Assembly (NCBI GenBank): GCA_001602415.1
Contig: CP012155.1
Location: 620,001-684,000 of the forward strand
DNA: 64,000 bases
Source of the DNA: Bacteroidetes bacterium UKL13-3
Lineage (GTDB): Bacteria > Bacteroidota > Bacteroidia > UKL13-3
Reading direction: 5' to 3'
The notes beneath the pieces were generated by a model. That model did not search any database. It was not told the DNA's origin and worked only from the letters and a program-made list of their open reading frames with translations. The first letter of the stretch is position 1. The number at the start of each line of letters is the position of its first letter. Shown in pieces: positions 1 through 9,535 of the stretch. The position numbers and the translations under genes are program-made.

Positions 1-1104
1 GAAAATTTACCCCTAACATTATTACATCAAATAGCCATTACGCTCATTCCAGGTGTTGGAGATGTTCTCGCCAAAAACTTAATTAGTTATTGTGGCAGTG
101 TAGAAGATGTTTTCAAAGCTAAAAAATCACATCTTCTTAAAATTCCTGGGGTGGGAGAAAAAGTAGCATCAGCCGTAGTTAATTTTAATGGTTTTAACCG
201 TGCGGAGCAGGAAATTGTATTTATTGAAAAACACAACGTAAAACCGCTTTTTTATTTGGAAAAGGGTTATCCAATACGACTTAAACAGATAGAAGACGCG
301 CCTGTGTTACTTTATTATTTGGGTGAAGGAGATTTGAATAATTCCAAAATTGTGGGAGTTGTTGGAACACGCAAAGCCAGTGAATACGGTAAAGCATGTG
401 TTGACAATTTGGTTGAGCAACTGGCCGAAACAGGTTGTTTAATACTAAGTGGGTTGGCTTATGGAATTGATATTCATGCACACCGTAATGCACTCAAATT
501 AAACTTGCCAACGGTTGGTGTACTGGCTCATGGTTTCGATAGAATATACCCTAGTCAACATTCAGCAACGGCAAAAAAAATGATAGAAACAGGGGGCCTA
601 CTAACAGAGTTTATGAGTGGAAGCAATCCCGAACGTGAGAATTTCCCTAAACGAAACCGAATTGTGGCTGGTTTATGTGATGTATTGGTAGTTGTTGAAA
701 CTGCGGACAAGGGTGGCGCTATGATTACAGCCGAATTGGCAAATGGTTACAACAAAGATGTGGCGGCTTTTCCGGGAAGGGTTAATGATGAATACAGCAA
801 AGGATGTAACAAGTTAATCAAATCAAACAAGGCAACACTTATTACTAATGTAGATGATTTGTATTATTTGATGGGATGGAATAATACACGTCCAAAGCCT
901 AAAGTGCAACAAACACTCCCATTGGATCTTTCGCAAGCAGATCTTGAAATCTATTCTTTTATTAAAAACAAAACCAAAGCAGGTATAGATGAGATTGCCT
1001 ATGCTTTGCAAATTGATTCGGGGAATCTTTCGCTGCAATTGCTCGAAATGGAGTTTAAAGGATTGATACGAACATTGCCGGGTAAGTATTATGAGTTAAC
1101 TTAA
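1..1104 (+). CDS. dprA: DNA-processing protein DprA (5' end outside window)
   Basis: DprA binds incoming single-stranded DNA and loads RecA during natural transformation, in the cytoplasm. The frame is already open at base 1, so the start codon lies upstream of the window; the first internal ATG is at 151. Bases 1-150 encode a helix-hairpin-helix region with two 'IPGVG' turns. The Rossmann-type DprA core follows ('VGVVGTRKASEYG', 'LSGLAYGIDIHAH', 'FPKRNRIVAGL'). The last 60 or so residues look like the C-terminal winged-helix domain. Family assignment is firm; only the extreme N-terminus is missing. Confidence 0.95.
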   Translation, partial: ENLPLTLLHQIAITLIPGVGDVLAKNLISYCGSVEDVFKAKKSHLLKIPGVGEKVASAVVNFNGFNRAEQEIVFIEKHNVKPLFYLEKGYPIRLKQIEDAPVLLYYLGEGDLNNSKIVGVVGTRKASEYGKACVDNLVEQLAETGCLILSGLAYGIDIHAHRNALKLNLPTVGVLAHGFDRIYPSQHSATAKKMIETGGLLTEFMSGSNPERENFPKRNRIVAGLCDVLVVVETADKGGAMITAELANGYNKDVAAFPGRVNDEYSKGCNKLIKSNKATLITNVDDLYYLMGWNNTRPKPKVQQTLPLDLSQADLEIYSFIKNKTKAGIDEIAYALQIDSGNLSLQLLEMEFKGLIRTLPGKYYELT

Positions 1105-1373
1105 GATCAATGTGAAATATGTGCAGATATGAAAATTTGTAGATGAATAGCAGATGAATTGATTGATTTAGTTAGATGTTTTGTTGCGAACTTTAAGCGT
1201 AAAAGTAAGAATAGCTCCGATATTCACTTTCATCTTCAGTCATACACTATTTGATGAAACATAAACCGAATGATGCTTTTCATATTTTAGTACCTATCGT
1301 TCATTCAATCGTAAATAATGGATTAACCCGATAACAAATAACTACACAATGAATAATCCACCCAAAACTTTTC

Positions 1374-1381
1374 TATTTTTG
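1374..1381 (+). promoter_or_regulatory. TAnnTTTG -7 box of the alkaline phosphatase gene
   Basis: The octamer TATTTTTG matches the Bacteroidota -7 consensus TAnnTTTG. It ends only 4 nt before the ATG at 1386, so transcription would begin at or next to the start codon, giving a leaderless or nearly leaderless mRNA. No clear -33 TTG was seen. Confidence 0.5.
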
Positions 1382-1385
1382 CAGC

Positions 1386-2474
1386 ATGAAAAAAAAGATA
1401 TTTCTTTCTATTTCTCTTATTGCTCTTTTAGCAATTGGAATGATTTCTGTTTCGTTCACACAAAAAAAAGGTAACAAACCTAAAAAAGTTATATTCCTCA
1501 TTGGCGATGGAATGGGGCTTACACAAATATCGGGGGCGATGAGCGAGTATAACGGACAAAATGCATTCGAGCGTTTTAAGGTGATAGGATTAAGTAAAAC
1601 CCATTCGGCTGATGATTATGTTACCGATAGTGGAGCAGGCGCAACGGTTTTTTCTATTGGTAAAAAAACATTTAATGGGGCCATTGGTGTTGGAGCTGAT
1701 ACCGTTGCCTACGAAAACATATTTGAAAAACTAAAAAAGAAAAATATTGCTACAGGCGTTGTTGCAACCTCCTCCATAACACATGCAACACCTGCCACAT
1801 TTTATGCACATGTTGGTAGCCGAAACAGTGAAGATGATATTGCTGCCTTCTTACTAAAAGGGAATTGTGATATCGCTATTGGCGGAGGCTTCCAGTTTTT
1901 TAAATCGAGAGCAGATAAAAAGGATTTATTTGCCGAGCTAAATAAACAAGGATTTGTAACCATTGGCGATACGGTTAACACATTTAAACCACAAACGGCC
2001 ACACGCCTTATTTATACTTTGGCAACCGATGGAATGAAAACGATGTTGGACGGTCGTGGTGGTTTTTTAAAACAAGCTACCTTGAATGCAAGTGATTTAT
2101 TGGCGAAAAACACAAATGGTTATATGCTGATGGTAGAAGGTTCCCAAATTGATTGGGGAGGTCATGCCATGAATTATGAATACATGAAAACGGAGTTGCA
2201 TGATTTTAATGAAACCATTAATGCTGTATTGGATAAAGCAGAAAAAGAAGGGGACATTCTTGTTGTTGTTACTGCCGATCATGAAACAGGTGGATTAGCA
2301 TTAACCGTTAATAAAGAGAATCGTAAATCGTTCATTCCTAAATATACCTACAACAAACATACGGGTGTTATGGTTCCAGTTTTTGCGTATGGACCAGGAG
2401 CGGAGGAGTTTGCAGGTGTGTATGAAAACACAGAAATATTTTACAAGTTTGTTAAGCTTTTGGGATTGAAATAA
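1386..2474 (+). CDS. Alkaline phosphatase, PhoA family, exported
   Basis: Hydrolyses phosphomonoesters outside the cytoplasmic membrane. Residues 1-25 form a signal peptide (MKKK followed by a hydrophobic core). Family motifs are in order: 'IFLIGDGMG' (first metal ligand, about 35-43), 'VTDSGAGAT' with the nucleophilic Ser (about 80-88), 'HATPATFYAH' (about 133), 'MVEGSQIDWGGH' (about 251) and 'TADHETGG' near the C-terminus. At 362 residues it is short for PhoA but usual for the compact Bacteroidota form. Its stop TAA overlaps the next ATG by one base, so the two genes are probably cotranscribed. Which substrate it uses in vivo is not visible. Confidence 0.92.
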   Translation: MKKKIFLSISLIALLAIGMISVSFTQKKGNKPKKVIFLIGDGMGLTQISGAMSEYNGQNAFERFKVIGLSKTHSADDYVTDSGAGATVFSIGKKTFNGAIGVGADTVAYENIFEKLKKKNIATGVVATSSITHATPATFYAHVGSRNSEDDIAAFLLKGNCDIAIGGGFQFFKSRADKKDLFAELNKQGFVTIGDTVNTFKPQTATRLIYTLATDGMKTMLDGRGGFLKQATLNASDLLAKNTNGYMLMVEGSQIDWGGHAMNYEYMKTELHDFNETINAVLDKAEKEGDILVVVTADHETGGLALTVNKENRKSFIPKYTYNKHTGVMVPVFAYGPGAEEFAGVYENTEIFYKFVKLLGLK

Positions 2475-2725
2475 TGGAAATAAGTAAAGCAATTTTATTG
2501 GCAGGTTCGGTATTGGTTATTGTATTGTTTTTTTATGTTGTGTTGCCAAAACTAAATCTCAAACATCAATCGAATATTATTTTTAAAGGATTACTATTTT
2601 TTGGAATGATGGGCTATTTGGCCTTTGATTTTTACATAAAAGAAAAGTATTGGTACATATTGGTATTAGCGGGAGGAAGTGTAGCTTTTCTGATGTTGCT
2701 TTTTGCCCGCAAAAGTGAAGACTAA
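2474..2725 (+). CDS. Small three-helix membrane protein, unknown function
   Basis: 83 residues. Three hydrophobic stretches are visible (about residues 5-26, 36-57 and 60-78), so this is probably a small inner-membrane protein. The ATG shares its first base with the TAA of the upstream phosphatase gene (TAATG), which supports this start and suggests translational coupling. No recognised domain; role unknown, possibly tied to the phosphatase only by operon. Confidence 0.7.
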   Translation: MEISKAILLAGSVLVIVLFFYVVLPKLNLKHQSNIIFKGLLFFGMMGYLAFDFYIKEKYWYILVLAGGSVAFLMLLFARKSED

Positions 2726-2796
2726 TTAAAACGTTGTTGGTAAATGACAATAGTTTTATCTTTTAACCGTAAACAGCATACCGAGAACCGATTCAA

Positions 2797-3267
2797 CTAA
2801 AGTAATTCTAACTCTTTGCGATAGTCGTATTGAATATCCTCGTGTAGTTTGGCTAACTCTTTATCAATTTTTTTGAGTTGGGCAGCAAATAAGTTGACCA
2901 TAGCCGTGCTGTTATCAAAGCGGATGGGGTTACGTTTGTATTGTTGTAAAAAATGGATGAGGAGTTCAACTGTAATCTCAGGTTTCGCTGCATACTTAAT
3001 ATGCTTGTTTACGAATCGCAATACTTTACGAACACTCTTTTTAGTAAAATATAGGTTGGTATAATTAATCGATTTAAATTGTTCCTCTACTTCTTTTTTG
3101 ATAGCATCAATATACGATTGGTCATCGTGTGCTTCAAACAAAAAGTAATGCAATAACTCTTTGTTTTCCTTTTTGTATTTGGCTAAACGTATTGCTATGT
3201 CTACCAGTTTCGGGTAGGGTAAGGTTTGCAATTCTTTTTTGAGTTCGGAGAGGGAGGAGGTGTCCAT
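2797..3267 (-). CDS. Conserved-looking helical protein, unknown function
   Basis: 156 residues, no signal peptide or membrane segment, rich in Lys, Leu and Glu, predicted largely alpha-helical. The N-terminus 'SELKKELQTLPYPKLVDIAI' resembles small Bacteroidota proteins of unknown function whose family I cannot name securely. Its ATG lies one base after the stop of the flavin reductase-like gene, so it is the second gene of a two-gene operon. Possible roles (adaptor, regulator) are not supported by any motif. Confidence 0.75.
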   Translation of the reverse strand: MDTSSLSELKKELQTLPYPKLVDIAIRLAKYKKENKELLHYFLFEAHDDQSYIDAIKKEVEEQFKSINYTNLYFTKKSVRKVLRFVNKHIKYAAKPEITVELLIHFLQQYKRNPIRFDNSTAMVNLFAAQLKKIDKELAKLHEDIQYDYRKELELL

Positions 3268-3268
3268 A

Positions 3269-4153
3269 CTAGCTCAGTAATACTTTCCAGGCATCCACCG
3301 GTTTATTGTTTTCTAAAAACTGATGTGCCAGTTGGTGGAGCGCTTTTTGTAATGCACTTTCATCTGCGTTATCTGCGTGAATTTTTTGCAAGTCTTTATT
3401 CATCCGCTTAAACACTTCAATGCTATCTGCATCCGGAAGAATTTGTTCGTTGGCCAACATTCCCAAATCATTTCCAGTTAAGATTCTACTTAATCTGATG
3501 GATTCAGGTAATTGATCTACACCCATTCCCAAATTACGGTTGGGTTTTGGAACTTCAAACAGTCCTTTGTTGGCACGCACATAATAATCATATCCTGCAC
3601 GTGCTACTAAATCCAATTTCTCCTGATCAATTCCACCTGTTGCTGTCAATACTTCATCAGCAACGTGCATCAATAACATTTCACAAATGATTAAATTTCC
3701 GGCACCACCTTCTTCTCCTGTATATATAATGTCGCGAACCTTACATTCAAATTGTACGGGTGATTCTTTTACACGGAAAGGTTTTACAACATCCGATGCC
3801 AATGGTGTGAACCCTGATTTTGTAAACTCATTCACACCTTTGGGATATTCGCAACTTGATAAACTCATTTGTTGAACCATTGCATAGTTAACTACGTTGA
3901 TCACAACTTCACCGGTTTCCAAAACATTTTCCAAAGTATGTTTGATGGTATTATCACGCACCCTGCGTGCTGGAGAAAATATAAGCGTGGTTGGGTTGCT
4001 CCCAAAAATATTGAAAAAGCTAAACGGACTTAAATTAGGATTTCCATCTTTATCAATTGTACTGGCAAAACAAATTGGGCGAGGTGCTATGGCCGTAAGC
4101 AACATATTGTGAAACTCGGCAAGTGGTTTATCTTTTGGTACTATTGTTCTCAT
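3269..4153 (-). CDS. Flavin reductase-like FMN-binding protein
   Basis: 294 residues, cytoplasmic. The N-terminal half fits the flavin reductase-like/flavoredoxin split-barrel fold that binds FMN: 'TAIAPRPICFASTIDKDGNP' (about residues 18-37) followed by 'LSPFSFFNIFGSNP'. The last 80 or so residues are helical and lie outside the core domain. Such proteins transfer electrons from NAD(P)H to FMN or to partner enzymes; the partner is not evident here. It is the first gene of the pair with the helical gene one base downstream. Confidence 0.85.
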   Translation of the reverse strand: MRTIVPKDKPLAEFHNMLLTAIAPRPICFASTIDKDGNPNLSPFSFFNIFGSNPTTLIFSPARRVRDNTIKHTLENVLETGEVVINVVNYAMVQQMSLSSCEYPKGVNEFTKSGFTPLASDVVKPFRVKESPVQFECKVRDIIYTGEEGGAGNLIICEMLLMHVADEVLTATGGIDQEKLDLVARAGYDYYVRANKGLFEVPKPNRNLGMGVDQLPESIRLSRILTGNDLGMLANEQILPDADSIEVFKRMNKDLQKIHADNADESALQKALHQLAHQFLENNKPVDAWKVLLS

Positions 4154-4258
4154 GTACGTTTTATAATTTCGCGTTGATTATTGCGGTTTTTTAATTGGGC
4201 GGGCTTCGATGAACTCGTTCAGTATGCTAATTTTACACATCTACAAATTTGCACATCG

Positions 4259-4696
4259 TTATTCGCCTTTCGGAAATACATCTATCTCATGCATTTCTTT
4301 AATAAATTCTCCGTAGGTTCCTAAAAACTTAGTTGCTTTTACGGTGCGGTCGTCTATCCAATGGTAGTTGCCACCCCTAGGTTTACCAAACATTATTCCG
4401 TGGTATTTGAAGCCATGTTCTTTTAACCAAATTTCAGTATTCTCTCGGTGCGCTTCCAAACGCGAGGTGAAGAAGGTAATGATATGTCCTTCATTATACC
4501 ATTTGTTTACATATTCTTTTGCATGTGGAATTTCCTCGCAAGTTAACATGCGTTCTGGTTCTTCGTTGGGAACATCTTCACAAATAGTTCCATCAATATC
4601 AATCAAATAATTTTTGATATGCTCGGGTAATAATGGACTTGCATTTTTTCCATTGGCATCCAAATGTGCCTCTAATTTAATTTCGTTGATGTCCAT
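4259..4696 (-). CDS. HAD-superfamily small-molecule phosphatase-like protein
   Basis: 145 residues, cytoplasmic. HAD motif I is 'LIDIDGTICED' (nucleophile D33, acid D35), motif II is 'TFFTSRLEAH', the Lys of motif III is probably in 'GKPRGG', and motif IV is 'WIDDRT'. No large cap domain is present, as in the capless BT0820-type proteins of Bacteroidota. It follows tyrS with a one-base gap, so it is probably cotranscribed with it. Substrate unknown. Confidence 0.85.
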   Translation of the reverse strand: MDINEIKLEAHLDANGKNASPLLPEHIKNYLIDIDGTICEDVPNEEPERMLTCEEIPHAKEYVNKWYNEGHIITFFTSRLEAHRENTEIWLKEHGFKYHGIMFGKPRGGNYHWIDDRTVKATKFLGTYGEFIKEMHEIDVFPKGE

Positions 4697-4697
4697 T

Positions 4698-5981
4698 TTA
4701 TTCGGCTATAATGAGGTAATGATTTTTTTTGCCTTTTTGTGCGATAATATATTTCCCATTTATTAAAAGACTTTCGTCAACAGTAGACTCTGGGTCGGTA
4801 TACTTTTGTTTGTTAAGGTAAGTTCCTCCACCCACAATCATTTTACGTGCTTCACCGCGTGAAGGGAAAATTTGTGTTTTATCTGAAAGCAACTCAACAA
4901 TATTAATGCCCGCTTCCAATTCGCTTATGCTGATTTTAGATTGTTGAACACCTTCAAATACATCCAAGAAAGTTGCTTCATCCAAACTATTTAATGCATC
5001 CGATGTACTTGCACCAAATAAAATGGTGGAAGCTTCAACCGCAGTATTGTATGCTGTTTCTCCATGCACACGAATCGTAATGTCTTTTGCTAACATTTTT
5101 TGTAAGGCGCGTAAATGAGGCGCAGCAGCGTGTTCAACCTCTAGTCCTTCAATTTCAGTCTTGGATAATAACGTAAAAATACGGATCCAATTTTTTACAT
5201 CATCATCACTTGCATTCAACCAAAACTGGTAAAATTTATATGGAGATGTTTTTTTCGGATCTAACCAAATAGCGCCACTTTCTGTTTTTCCGAATTTGGT
5301 TCCGTCACTTTTTTTGATGAGTTGTGTTGTTAACGCAAAGGCTTCTCCACCATCTTTTCTGCGAATTAACTCTGTTCCCGTTACAATATTTCCCCATTGA
5401 TCGCTGCCTCCCATTTGGATTTTGATGCCATGGTGTTTCCACAAATAATAGAAGTCGTAACCCTGAACCAACTGGTAGGTAAATTCCGTAAACGACATTC
5501 CGGTTTCGCCTTCCAATCGTTTCTTCACACTATCCTTGGCCATCATGTAATTTACCGTAATGTGTTTGCCCACATCGCGGATAAAATGCAAAAAGGAGAA
5601 TCCTTTAAACCAATCATAATTATTCACCATCACGGCACTGTTGTCTCCGGTATTAAAGTCTAAAAATTTCTCTAATTGAGCCTGCAATCCTGCAACGTTT
5701 TTATTGAGCGTTTCTTCATCCAACAAATTACGTTCAGCACTTTTACCGCTGGGATCACCCACCATTCCGGTTGCTCCTCCAACTAGGGCATAGGGTTTAT
5801 GTCCTGCCCGCTGAAAATGAATCAACGTCATTACCTGCATTAGGTGACCAACGTGCATGGAGTCGGCAGTGGGATCGAACCCAATATAACCGCTACACAT
5901 TTCTTTGTTCAATGTTTCTTCCGTTCCCGGCATTATATCCTGGAGCATGTTTCTCCAGCGCATTTCTTCTACAAAATTCAT
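4698..5981 (-). CDS. tyrS: Tyrosyl-tRNA synthetase
   Basis: Charges tRNA-Tyr with tyrosine in the cytoplasm. 427 residues, a normal bacterial TyrS length. The class I 'HIGH' motif appears as HVGH at residues 43-46, and the KMSKS-type loop as 'KFGKTESG' around residue 230. The C-terminal 80 residues fit the S4 RNA-binding domain ('[15 protein letters not shown]'). It is first in a two-gene operon with the HAD gene. A TATTTTCG box lies 23 nt upstream of the ATG. Confidence 0.97.
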   Translation of the reverse strand: MNFVEEMRWRNMLQDIMPGTEETLNKEMCSGYIGFDPTADSMHVGHLMQVMTLIHFQRAGHKPYALVGGATGMVGDPSGKSAERNLLDEETLNKNVAGLQAQLEKFLDFNTGDNSAVMVNNYDWFKGFSFLHFIRDVGKHITVNYMMAKDSVKKRLEGETGMSFTEFTYQLVQGYDFYYLWKHHGIKIQMGGSDQWGNIVTGTELIRRKDGGEAFALTTQLIKKSDGTKFGKTESGAIWLDPKKTSPYKFYQFWLNASDDDVKNWIRIFTLLSKTEIEGLEVEHAAAPHLRALQKMLAKDITIRVHGETAYNTAVEASTILFGASTSDALNSLDEATFLDVFEGVQQSKISISELEAGINIVELLSDKTQIFPSRGEARKMIVGGGTYLNKQKYTDPESTVDESLLINGKYIIAQKGKKNHYLIIAE

Positions 5982-6241
5982 CTTGTTTCGTTCTCTAATG
6001 GTCGCGAAAATAAGGAAGGTTTTTGGTTTTCGGTTGACTGTTTTGGGTTTTTGCTGAGACGAAGTGTTTTCATCAGATTTCGCAGATGGACGCAGATTAG
6101 GTTAACATAGCTAGAGCTTCGCATTTTCCCATCTTCAAATTTTCTAATCTACACATCCGCACATTTCGCATCTCACATTTGCGCATCCTCCTGCTATAAT
6201 CTCACAAAAAGCCTTATTTTCGCCCCACTAAATTTACATAC
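5982..6241. promoter_or_regulatory. Divergent tyrS/gcvT promoter region with low-complexity repeats
   Basis: Both genes have a TATTTTCG box (variant of TAnnTTTG): 6005-6012 on the minus strand for tyrS and 6215-6222 on the plus strand for gcvT. Between them, 6067-6105 holds cgcagat-type repeats and 6126-6190 holds cacatc/cgcattt-type repeats, both resembling dispersed intergenic sequence common in Bacteroidota. No glycine riboswitch was recognised. Confidence 0.45.
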
Positions 6242-7321
6242 ATGAAACACGTTGCATTAAATGATTTACACGCTTCGCTTGGCGCAAAAATGATTGAATT
6301 TGCAGGATACAATATGCCTGTTTTATATACGAACCTTATACAGGAACACCTTGCCGTGAGAAACTCGGTGGGAGTTTTTGATGTAAGTCACATGGGCGAG
6401 TTTATGCTTAAAGGAGAGAAAGCTTTGGATTTAATTCAATTGGTTACGTCAAATGATGCTTCTAAATTGGTGGATGGAAAAGTGCAATACAGTTGCTTGC
6501 CGAATGATGAAGGCGGAATTGTGGATGATTTATTGGTATACCGCTTTTCGGCTGATGAGTATTACTTAGTAGTAAATGCTTCCAATATTGAAAAAGATTG
6601 GAACTGGATTAGCAAGCACAATACGTTTGGTGTGGAAATGAAAAATATGAGCGATGATTTGAGCTTATTTGCAGTGCAAGGTCCGAACGCCATTAAAGTG
6701 GTTCAGAAATTAACAAACGTTGATTTATCAACTTCTGAATATTATACGTTCACCACCGGAACAGTTGCCGGATGTGAAGATGTGATTATCTCCAATACCG
6801 GATATACCGGAGCAGGAGGATTTGAATTGTATGTGTGGAACAACGATGCCCGTAAATTGTGGGATGCCTTATTTGAGGCAGGTTCAGAGTTTGATATTAA
6901 ACCGATTGGCTTAGGTGCTCGTGATACCTTGCGTTTAGAAAAAGGTTTCTGTTTGTACGGAAATGATATCAATGATACCACTTCACCTATTGAAGCCGGT
7001 TTAGGTTGGATTACCAAGTTCACTAAAGACTTTATTAAATCGGATTATCATAAAGGTTTAAAAGAAAATGGAGTGGCTAAAAAGTTGGTAGGATTTGAAA
7101 TGTTGGAGCGTGGCGGTATTCCTCGTCAACACCATACCATAAAAGATGCTTCAGGAAATGTAATTGGTGAAGTAACTTCCGGAACACAATCGCCATCGTT
7201 GAACAAAGCTATTGGTATGGGATATGTAGCTACGGCACATTCAAAAGTTGACAGTGAAATTTTCATTGAAATTCGTGATAAACAAATTAAAGCTAAGGTT
7301 GTAAAAATTCCTTTTTTATAG
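6242..7321 (+). CDS. gcvT: Aminomethyltransferase (glycine cleavage system T protein)
   Basis: Transfers the methylene group from the aminomethyl-lipoyl H protein to tetrahydrofolate and releases ammonia. 359 residues, typical for GcvT. The N-terminal GCV_T domain includes '[13 protein letters not shown]' and '[11 protein letters not shown]'. The mid-protein substrate-binding segment '[14 protein letters not shown]' and the C-terminal barrel with '[20 protein letters not shown]' are clear. Other glycine cleavage genes (gcvH, gcvP) are not in the window. Confidence 0.97.
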   Translation: MKHVALNDLHASLGAKMIEFAGYNMPVLYTNLIQEHLAVRNSVGVFDVSHMGEFMLKGEKALDLIQLVTSNDASKLVDGKVQYSCLPNDEGGIVDDLLVYRFSADEYYLVVNASNIEKDWNWISKHNTFGVEMKNMSDDLSLFAVQGPNAIKVVQKLTNVDLSTSEYYTFTTGTVAGCEDVIISNTGYTGAGGFELYVWNNDARKLWDALFEAGSEFDIKPIGLGARDTLRLEKGFCLYGNDINDTTSPIEAGLGWITKFTKDFIKSDYHKGLKENGVAKKLVGFEMLERGGIPRQHHTIKDASGNVIGEVTSGTQSPSLNKAIGMGYVATAHSKVDSEIFIEIRDKQIKAKVVKIPFL

Positions 7322-7342
7322 AATTTTGTCTATTTTCTTAGT

Positions 7343-7678
7343 ATGAAAAAACTTCTTTTATCGGCAAGTCTGTTTGTTGTTTCGGCAGTTGCCATCGCAC
7401 AATTACCTAAAGTAAAAGTTCCCACGAAAGCCACTTTAGAAAAACAGGCGGAAGCTCAGAAAGATGCGATGTATACTCAACTTATTGGGAAAGATGTAGC
7501 ATCCGTAATGAAAACTTTTAACATGAAGGATTCCATCGGTAAAACAAAGTATGCTTATATACCGCAAGTAGAAAAAGGTACTCGCTATCTGTTGTTGGCC
7601 ATTCCTAATGGAGATGAATTAGCCTTTAAAAACAATAAGCTAGCAGCCATTTTACCTAAACAAAATCCATACAAATAA
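7343..7678 (+). CDS. Small exported protein of unknown function
   Basis: 111 residues with a clear signal peptide (about residues 1-19, cleavage after 'AIA') and a mature part rich in Lys and Ala. It lies 21 nt downstream of gcvT on the same strand and is followed by a strong terminator, so it may be the last gene of the gcvT unit. No family recognised. Confidence 0.7.
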   Translation: MKKLLLSASLFVVSAVAIAQLPKVKVPTKATLEKQAEAQKDAMYTQLIGKDVASVMKTFNMKDSIGKTKYAYIPQVEKGTRYLLLAIPNGDELAFKNNKLAAILPKQNPYK

Positions 7679-7703
7679 TATTTAAAGACATTGCTTAAGA
7701 ATT

Positions 7704-7735
7704 AAAATGCTGTTTCAAAAGAAGCAGCATTTTTT
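7704..7735 (+). terminator. Rho-independent terminator
   Basis: A ten-base-pair stem (7707-7716 pairs with 7721-7730, including one G-U pair) with an AAAA loop is followed by a T tract. It ends the transcript of the small exported-protein gene and probably gcvT. Confidence 0.85.
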
Positions 7736-7767
7736 ATGTGATTCTTCTGATAATCTGTCAAACGGCT

Positions 7768-7775
7768 TATCTTTG
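7768..7775 (+). promoter_or_regulatory. TAnnTTTG -7 box
   Basis: TATCTTTG, a perfect match to TAnnTTTG, 19 nt upstream of the ATG at 7795, just after the preceding terminator. It is the likely promoter of the small secreted protein and comB. Confidence 0.55.
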
Positions 7776-7794
7776 GTTTTTCTGCAATTAGGTT

Positions 7795-8148
7795 ATGCTT
7801 AAGTATATAATTTTATGCATGTATGTCTTACTCTCTAACAACTATCTTAGGGCGCAATCCATTGATGCAAAAGATAAATGGAAGTTGGTAAAACCTGGGA
7901 TGAGTGAACCGCAACTAAAACAACTCATAGGGGAGCCTACGCGCTTTGAACCCTATACCACCGTTCGTTACAATACTTTTGATACATCTGTATATTGGCG
8001 CTATCCCGATGAGAAAATAGTTGTGGTCACCAATCATTTAGTGGAAAGAATTGAACACAACCGACAACAATTGCTTATCTTCATACAACAACACGCGTCC
8101 AAAAAAGATAAGGACGGGTTAATCATTATCAGCCATGGAACAAAATAA
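7795..8148 (+). CDS. Small exported protein, BamE/SmpA-like motif
   Basis: 117 residues. A hydrophobic signal peptide spans about residues 1-20 (ending 'LRAQ'). The mature part carries 'WKLVKPGMSEPQLKQLIGEP', which matches the W-x-V-G-M-x-x-x-x-V/L-x-x-L-x-G-x-P pattern of the small SmpA/OmlA/BamE-like fold. The last 14 bases overlap the start of comB (ATG at 8135), indicating an operon. Whether it takes part in outer membrane assembly cannot be told. Confidence 0.75.
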   Translation: MLKYIILCMYVLLSNNYLRAQSIDAKDKWKLVKPGMSEPQLKQLIGEPTRFEPYTTVRYNTFDTSVYWRYPDEKIVVVTNHLVERIEHNRQQLLIFIQQHASKKDKDGLIIISHGTK

Positions 8149-8869
8149 ACTCGAAGTTGTACTCACACCCGCATTGTTGCCATTGTATGAAGCACATGGA
8201 AAAATAGTTGTGGTGATTGATATTTTGCGAGCTACTTCATCTATGTGTGTAGCTTTTCATACGGGTGTCACAAAAATTTTACCCGTTTCTACTCCCGAGG
8301 AATGTCGCTTGTTTAAAGACTTTGATTTTTTGTGCGCGGCCGAACGAAATGCCATTAAAGTACAAGGTTTTGATATGGGAAATTCACCGTTTGAGTTTCA
8401 AAATCCATTAATCAAAGATCGCAATATTGCCTTTACGACTACCAACGGAACGAAGGCCATTAAAGCAGCCAAAGAGCAAGGTGCAGCAGTAGTTGCCATT
8501 GGTTCCTTTCTTAATTTAAATGCAATGGCTAAGTGGTTGGTAAAACAACAAAAGTCGGTGTTGTTGGTATGTGCGGGTTGGAAAGATAAATACAATTTGG
8601 AAGACACCTTATTTGCCGGAGCGCTGGTGAATTTGCTGAAGAACGATTTTACGATTGAATGTGACTCCGCATTATCGGCCGGATTATTATACGAAACAGC
8701 TTCTGCAAACCTGGAAGCAGTTGTGCGCAAATCTTCGCATGCACAACGATTCAAATTAACATCCATTCATGAGGACGATGTGCAGTTTTGTTTGCAACAC
8801 AATACCATGAATCTAGTGCCTGTGATGCAAGGAGAGTATATTGTTTGCCCGAGCCAGGTGGCGGTGTAG
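8135..8869 (+). CDS. comB: 2-phosphosulfolactate phosphatase
   Basis: Dephosphorylates 2-phosphosulfolactate to sulfolactate; first known from coenzyme M synthesis, and widespread in bacteria where the pathway is less clear. 244 residues, full length. Family segments include 'VVVIDILRATSSMC', 'LCAAERNAIKVQGFDMGNSP', 'TTTNGTKAI' and 'CAGWKDKYNLEDTLFAGAL'. The last 28 codons (8786-8869) are present again at 9536-9619 as a detached copy differing only at synonymous positions, so the 3' end of this gene has been through recombination. Confidence 0.93.
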   Translation: MEQNKLEVVLTPALLPLYEAHGKIVVVIDILRATSSMCVAFHTGVTKILPVSTPEECRLFKDFDFLCAAERNAIKVQGFDMGNSPFEFQNPLIKDRNIAFTTTNGTKAIKAAKEQGAAVVAIGSFLNLNAMAKWLVKQQKSVLLVCAGWKDKYNLEDTLFAGALVNLLKNDFTIECDSALSAGLLYETASANLEAVVRKSSHAQRFKLTSIHEDDVQFCLQHNTMNLVPVMQGEYIVCPSQVAV

Positions 8870-8879
8870 GGGGAATTCG

Positions 8880-9401
8880 CTATTCAACAATTGTTATTCG
8901 AAATTTGCTTAATCTAACGGGAGGGGTTAATGATTGTAAGATTACACCTCCTACTTCGGTTGAAACATAAAATACGGGTAATAATAAAAAAGCAGAGCCC
9001 AATAGCAAAAATTGATCGCGTGAAGAGTTGTTTATGAATACTCCGGTAAAAACGAGTGAGAGTTCTGTTAAAGCAGATGCAGTATAACCAATTTGTTTGA
9101 AGACTCGTTTTGCATTGTTTGGACGAAAACGAATTTCTTGTATATTATTAATGTTCAAATGTTCATGTCTTTCTGTAATCAGAATTGAATCCGATTGATA
9201 GGCAATGATTCTATCCTTTTTTATAGTTGAATCAAGGTTTGTTTTGATGAATACGTTTTTGATTTTTAAGCGATAGATTTTCTTTGAAATAGAGTCTTCT
9301 ATTTCAAGATAAGGCTTATTCCTGTAGTTCTGCGCATAAGTACTACTTGATTTTATAATAAGTAGGATGGAAAATAATATACACCAAGGAAAAAGTTTCA
9401 T
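8880..9401 (-). CDS. Exported protein of unknown function, inserted downstream of comB
   Basis: 173 residues with a signal peptide (about residues 1-23, ending 'STYAQ') and a hydrophobic segment around residues 130-155. The N-terminal mature half resembles a small beta-rich domain ('SILITERHEHLNINNIQEIRF'). No family recognised. It runs opposite to comB and its stop is 10 nt from the comB stop. A duplicated comB 3' end lies beyond its 5' side, so it appears to be cargo of a small insertion. Confidence 0.7.
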   Translation of the reverse strand: MKLFPWCILFSILLIIKSSSTYAQNYRNKPYLEIEDSISKKIYRLKIKNVFIKTNLDSTIKKDRIIAYQSDSILITERHEHLNINNIQEIRFRPNNAKRVFKQIGYTASALTELSLVFTGVFINNSSRDQFLLLGSAFLLLPVFYVSTEVGGVILQSLTPPVRLSKFRITIVE

Positions 9402-9535
9402 GGTTAGAATTTTGTTAGTAATGAGGCTGAGAATTATATAGAGAAAGGTAATAGATTATTCGGATTATGCAATGTTGAATCAGAATCTGATCCTAATTTA
9501 TTTTCTCTCAATATCCGATCTTTGACATGATGTAA

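Noticed and set aside
5982-6241. Glycine riboswitch upstream of gcvT
   Set aside because: No conserved core was found; the sequence is low-complexity repeats.
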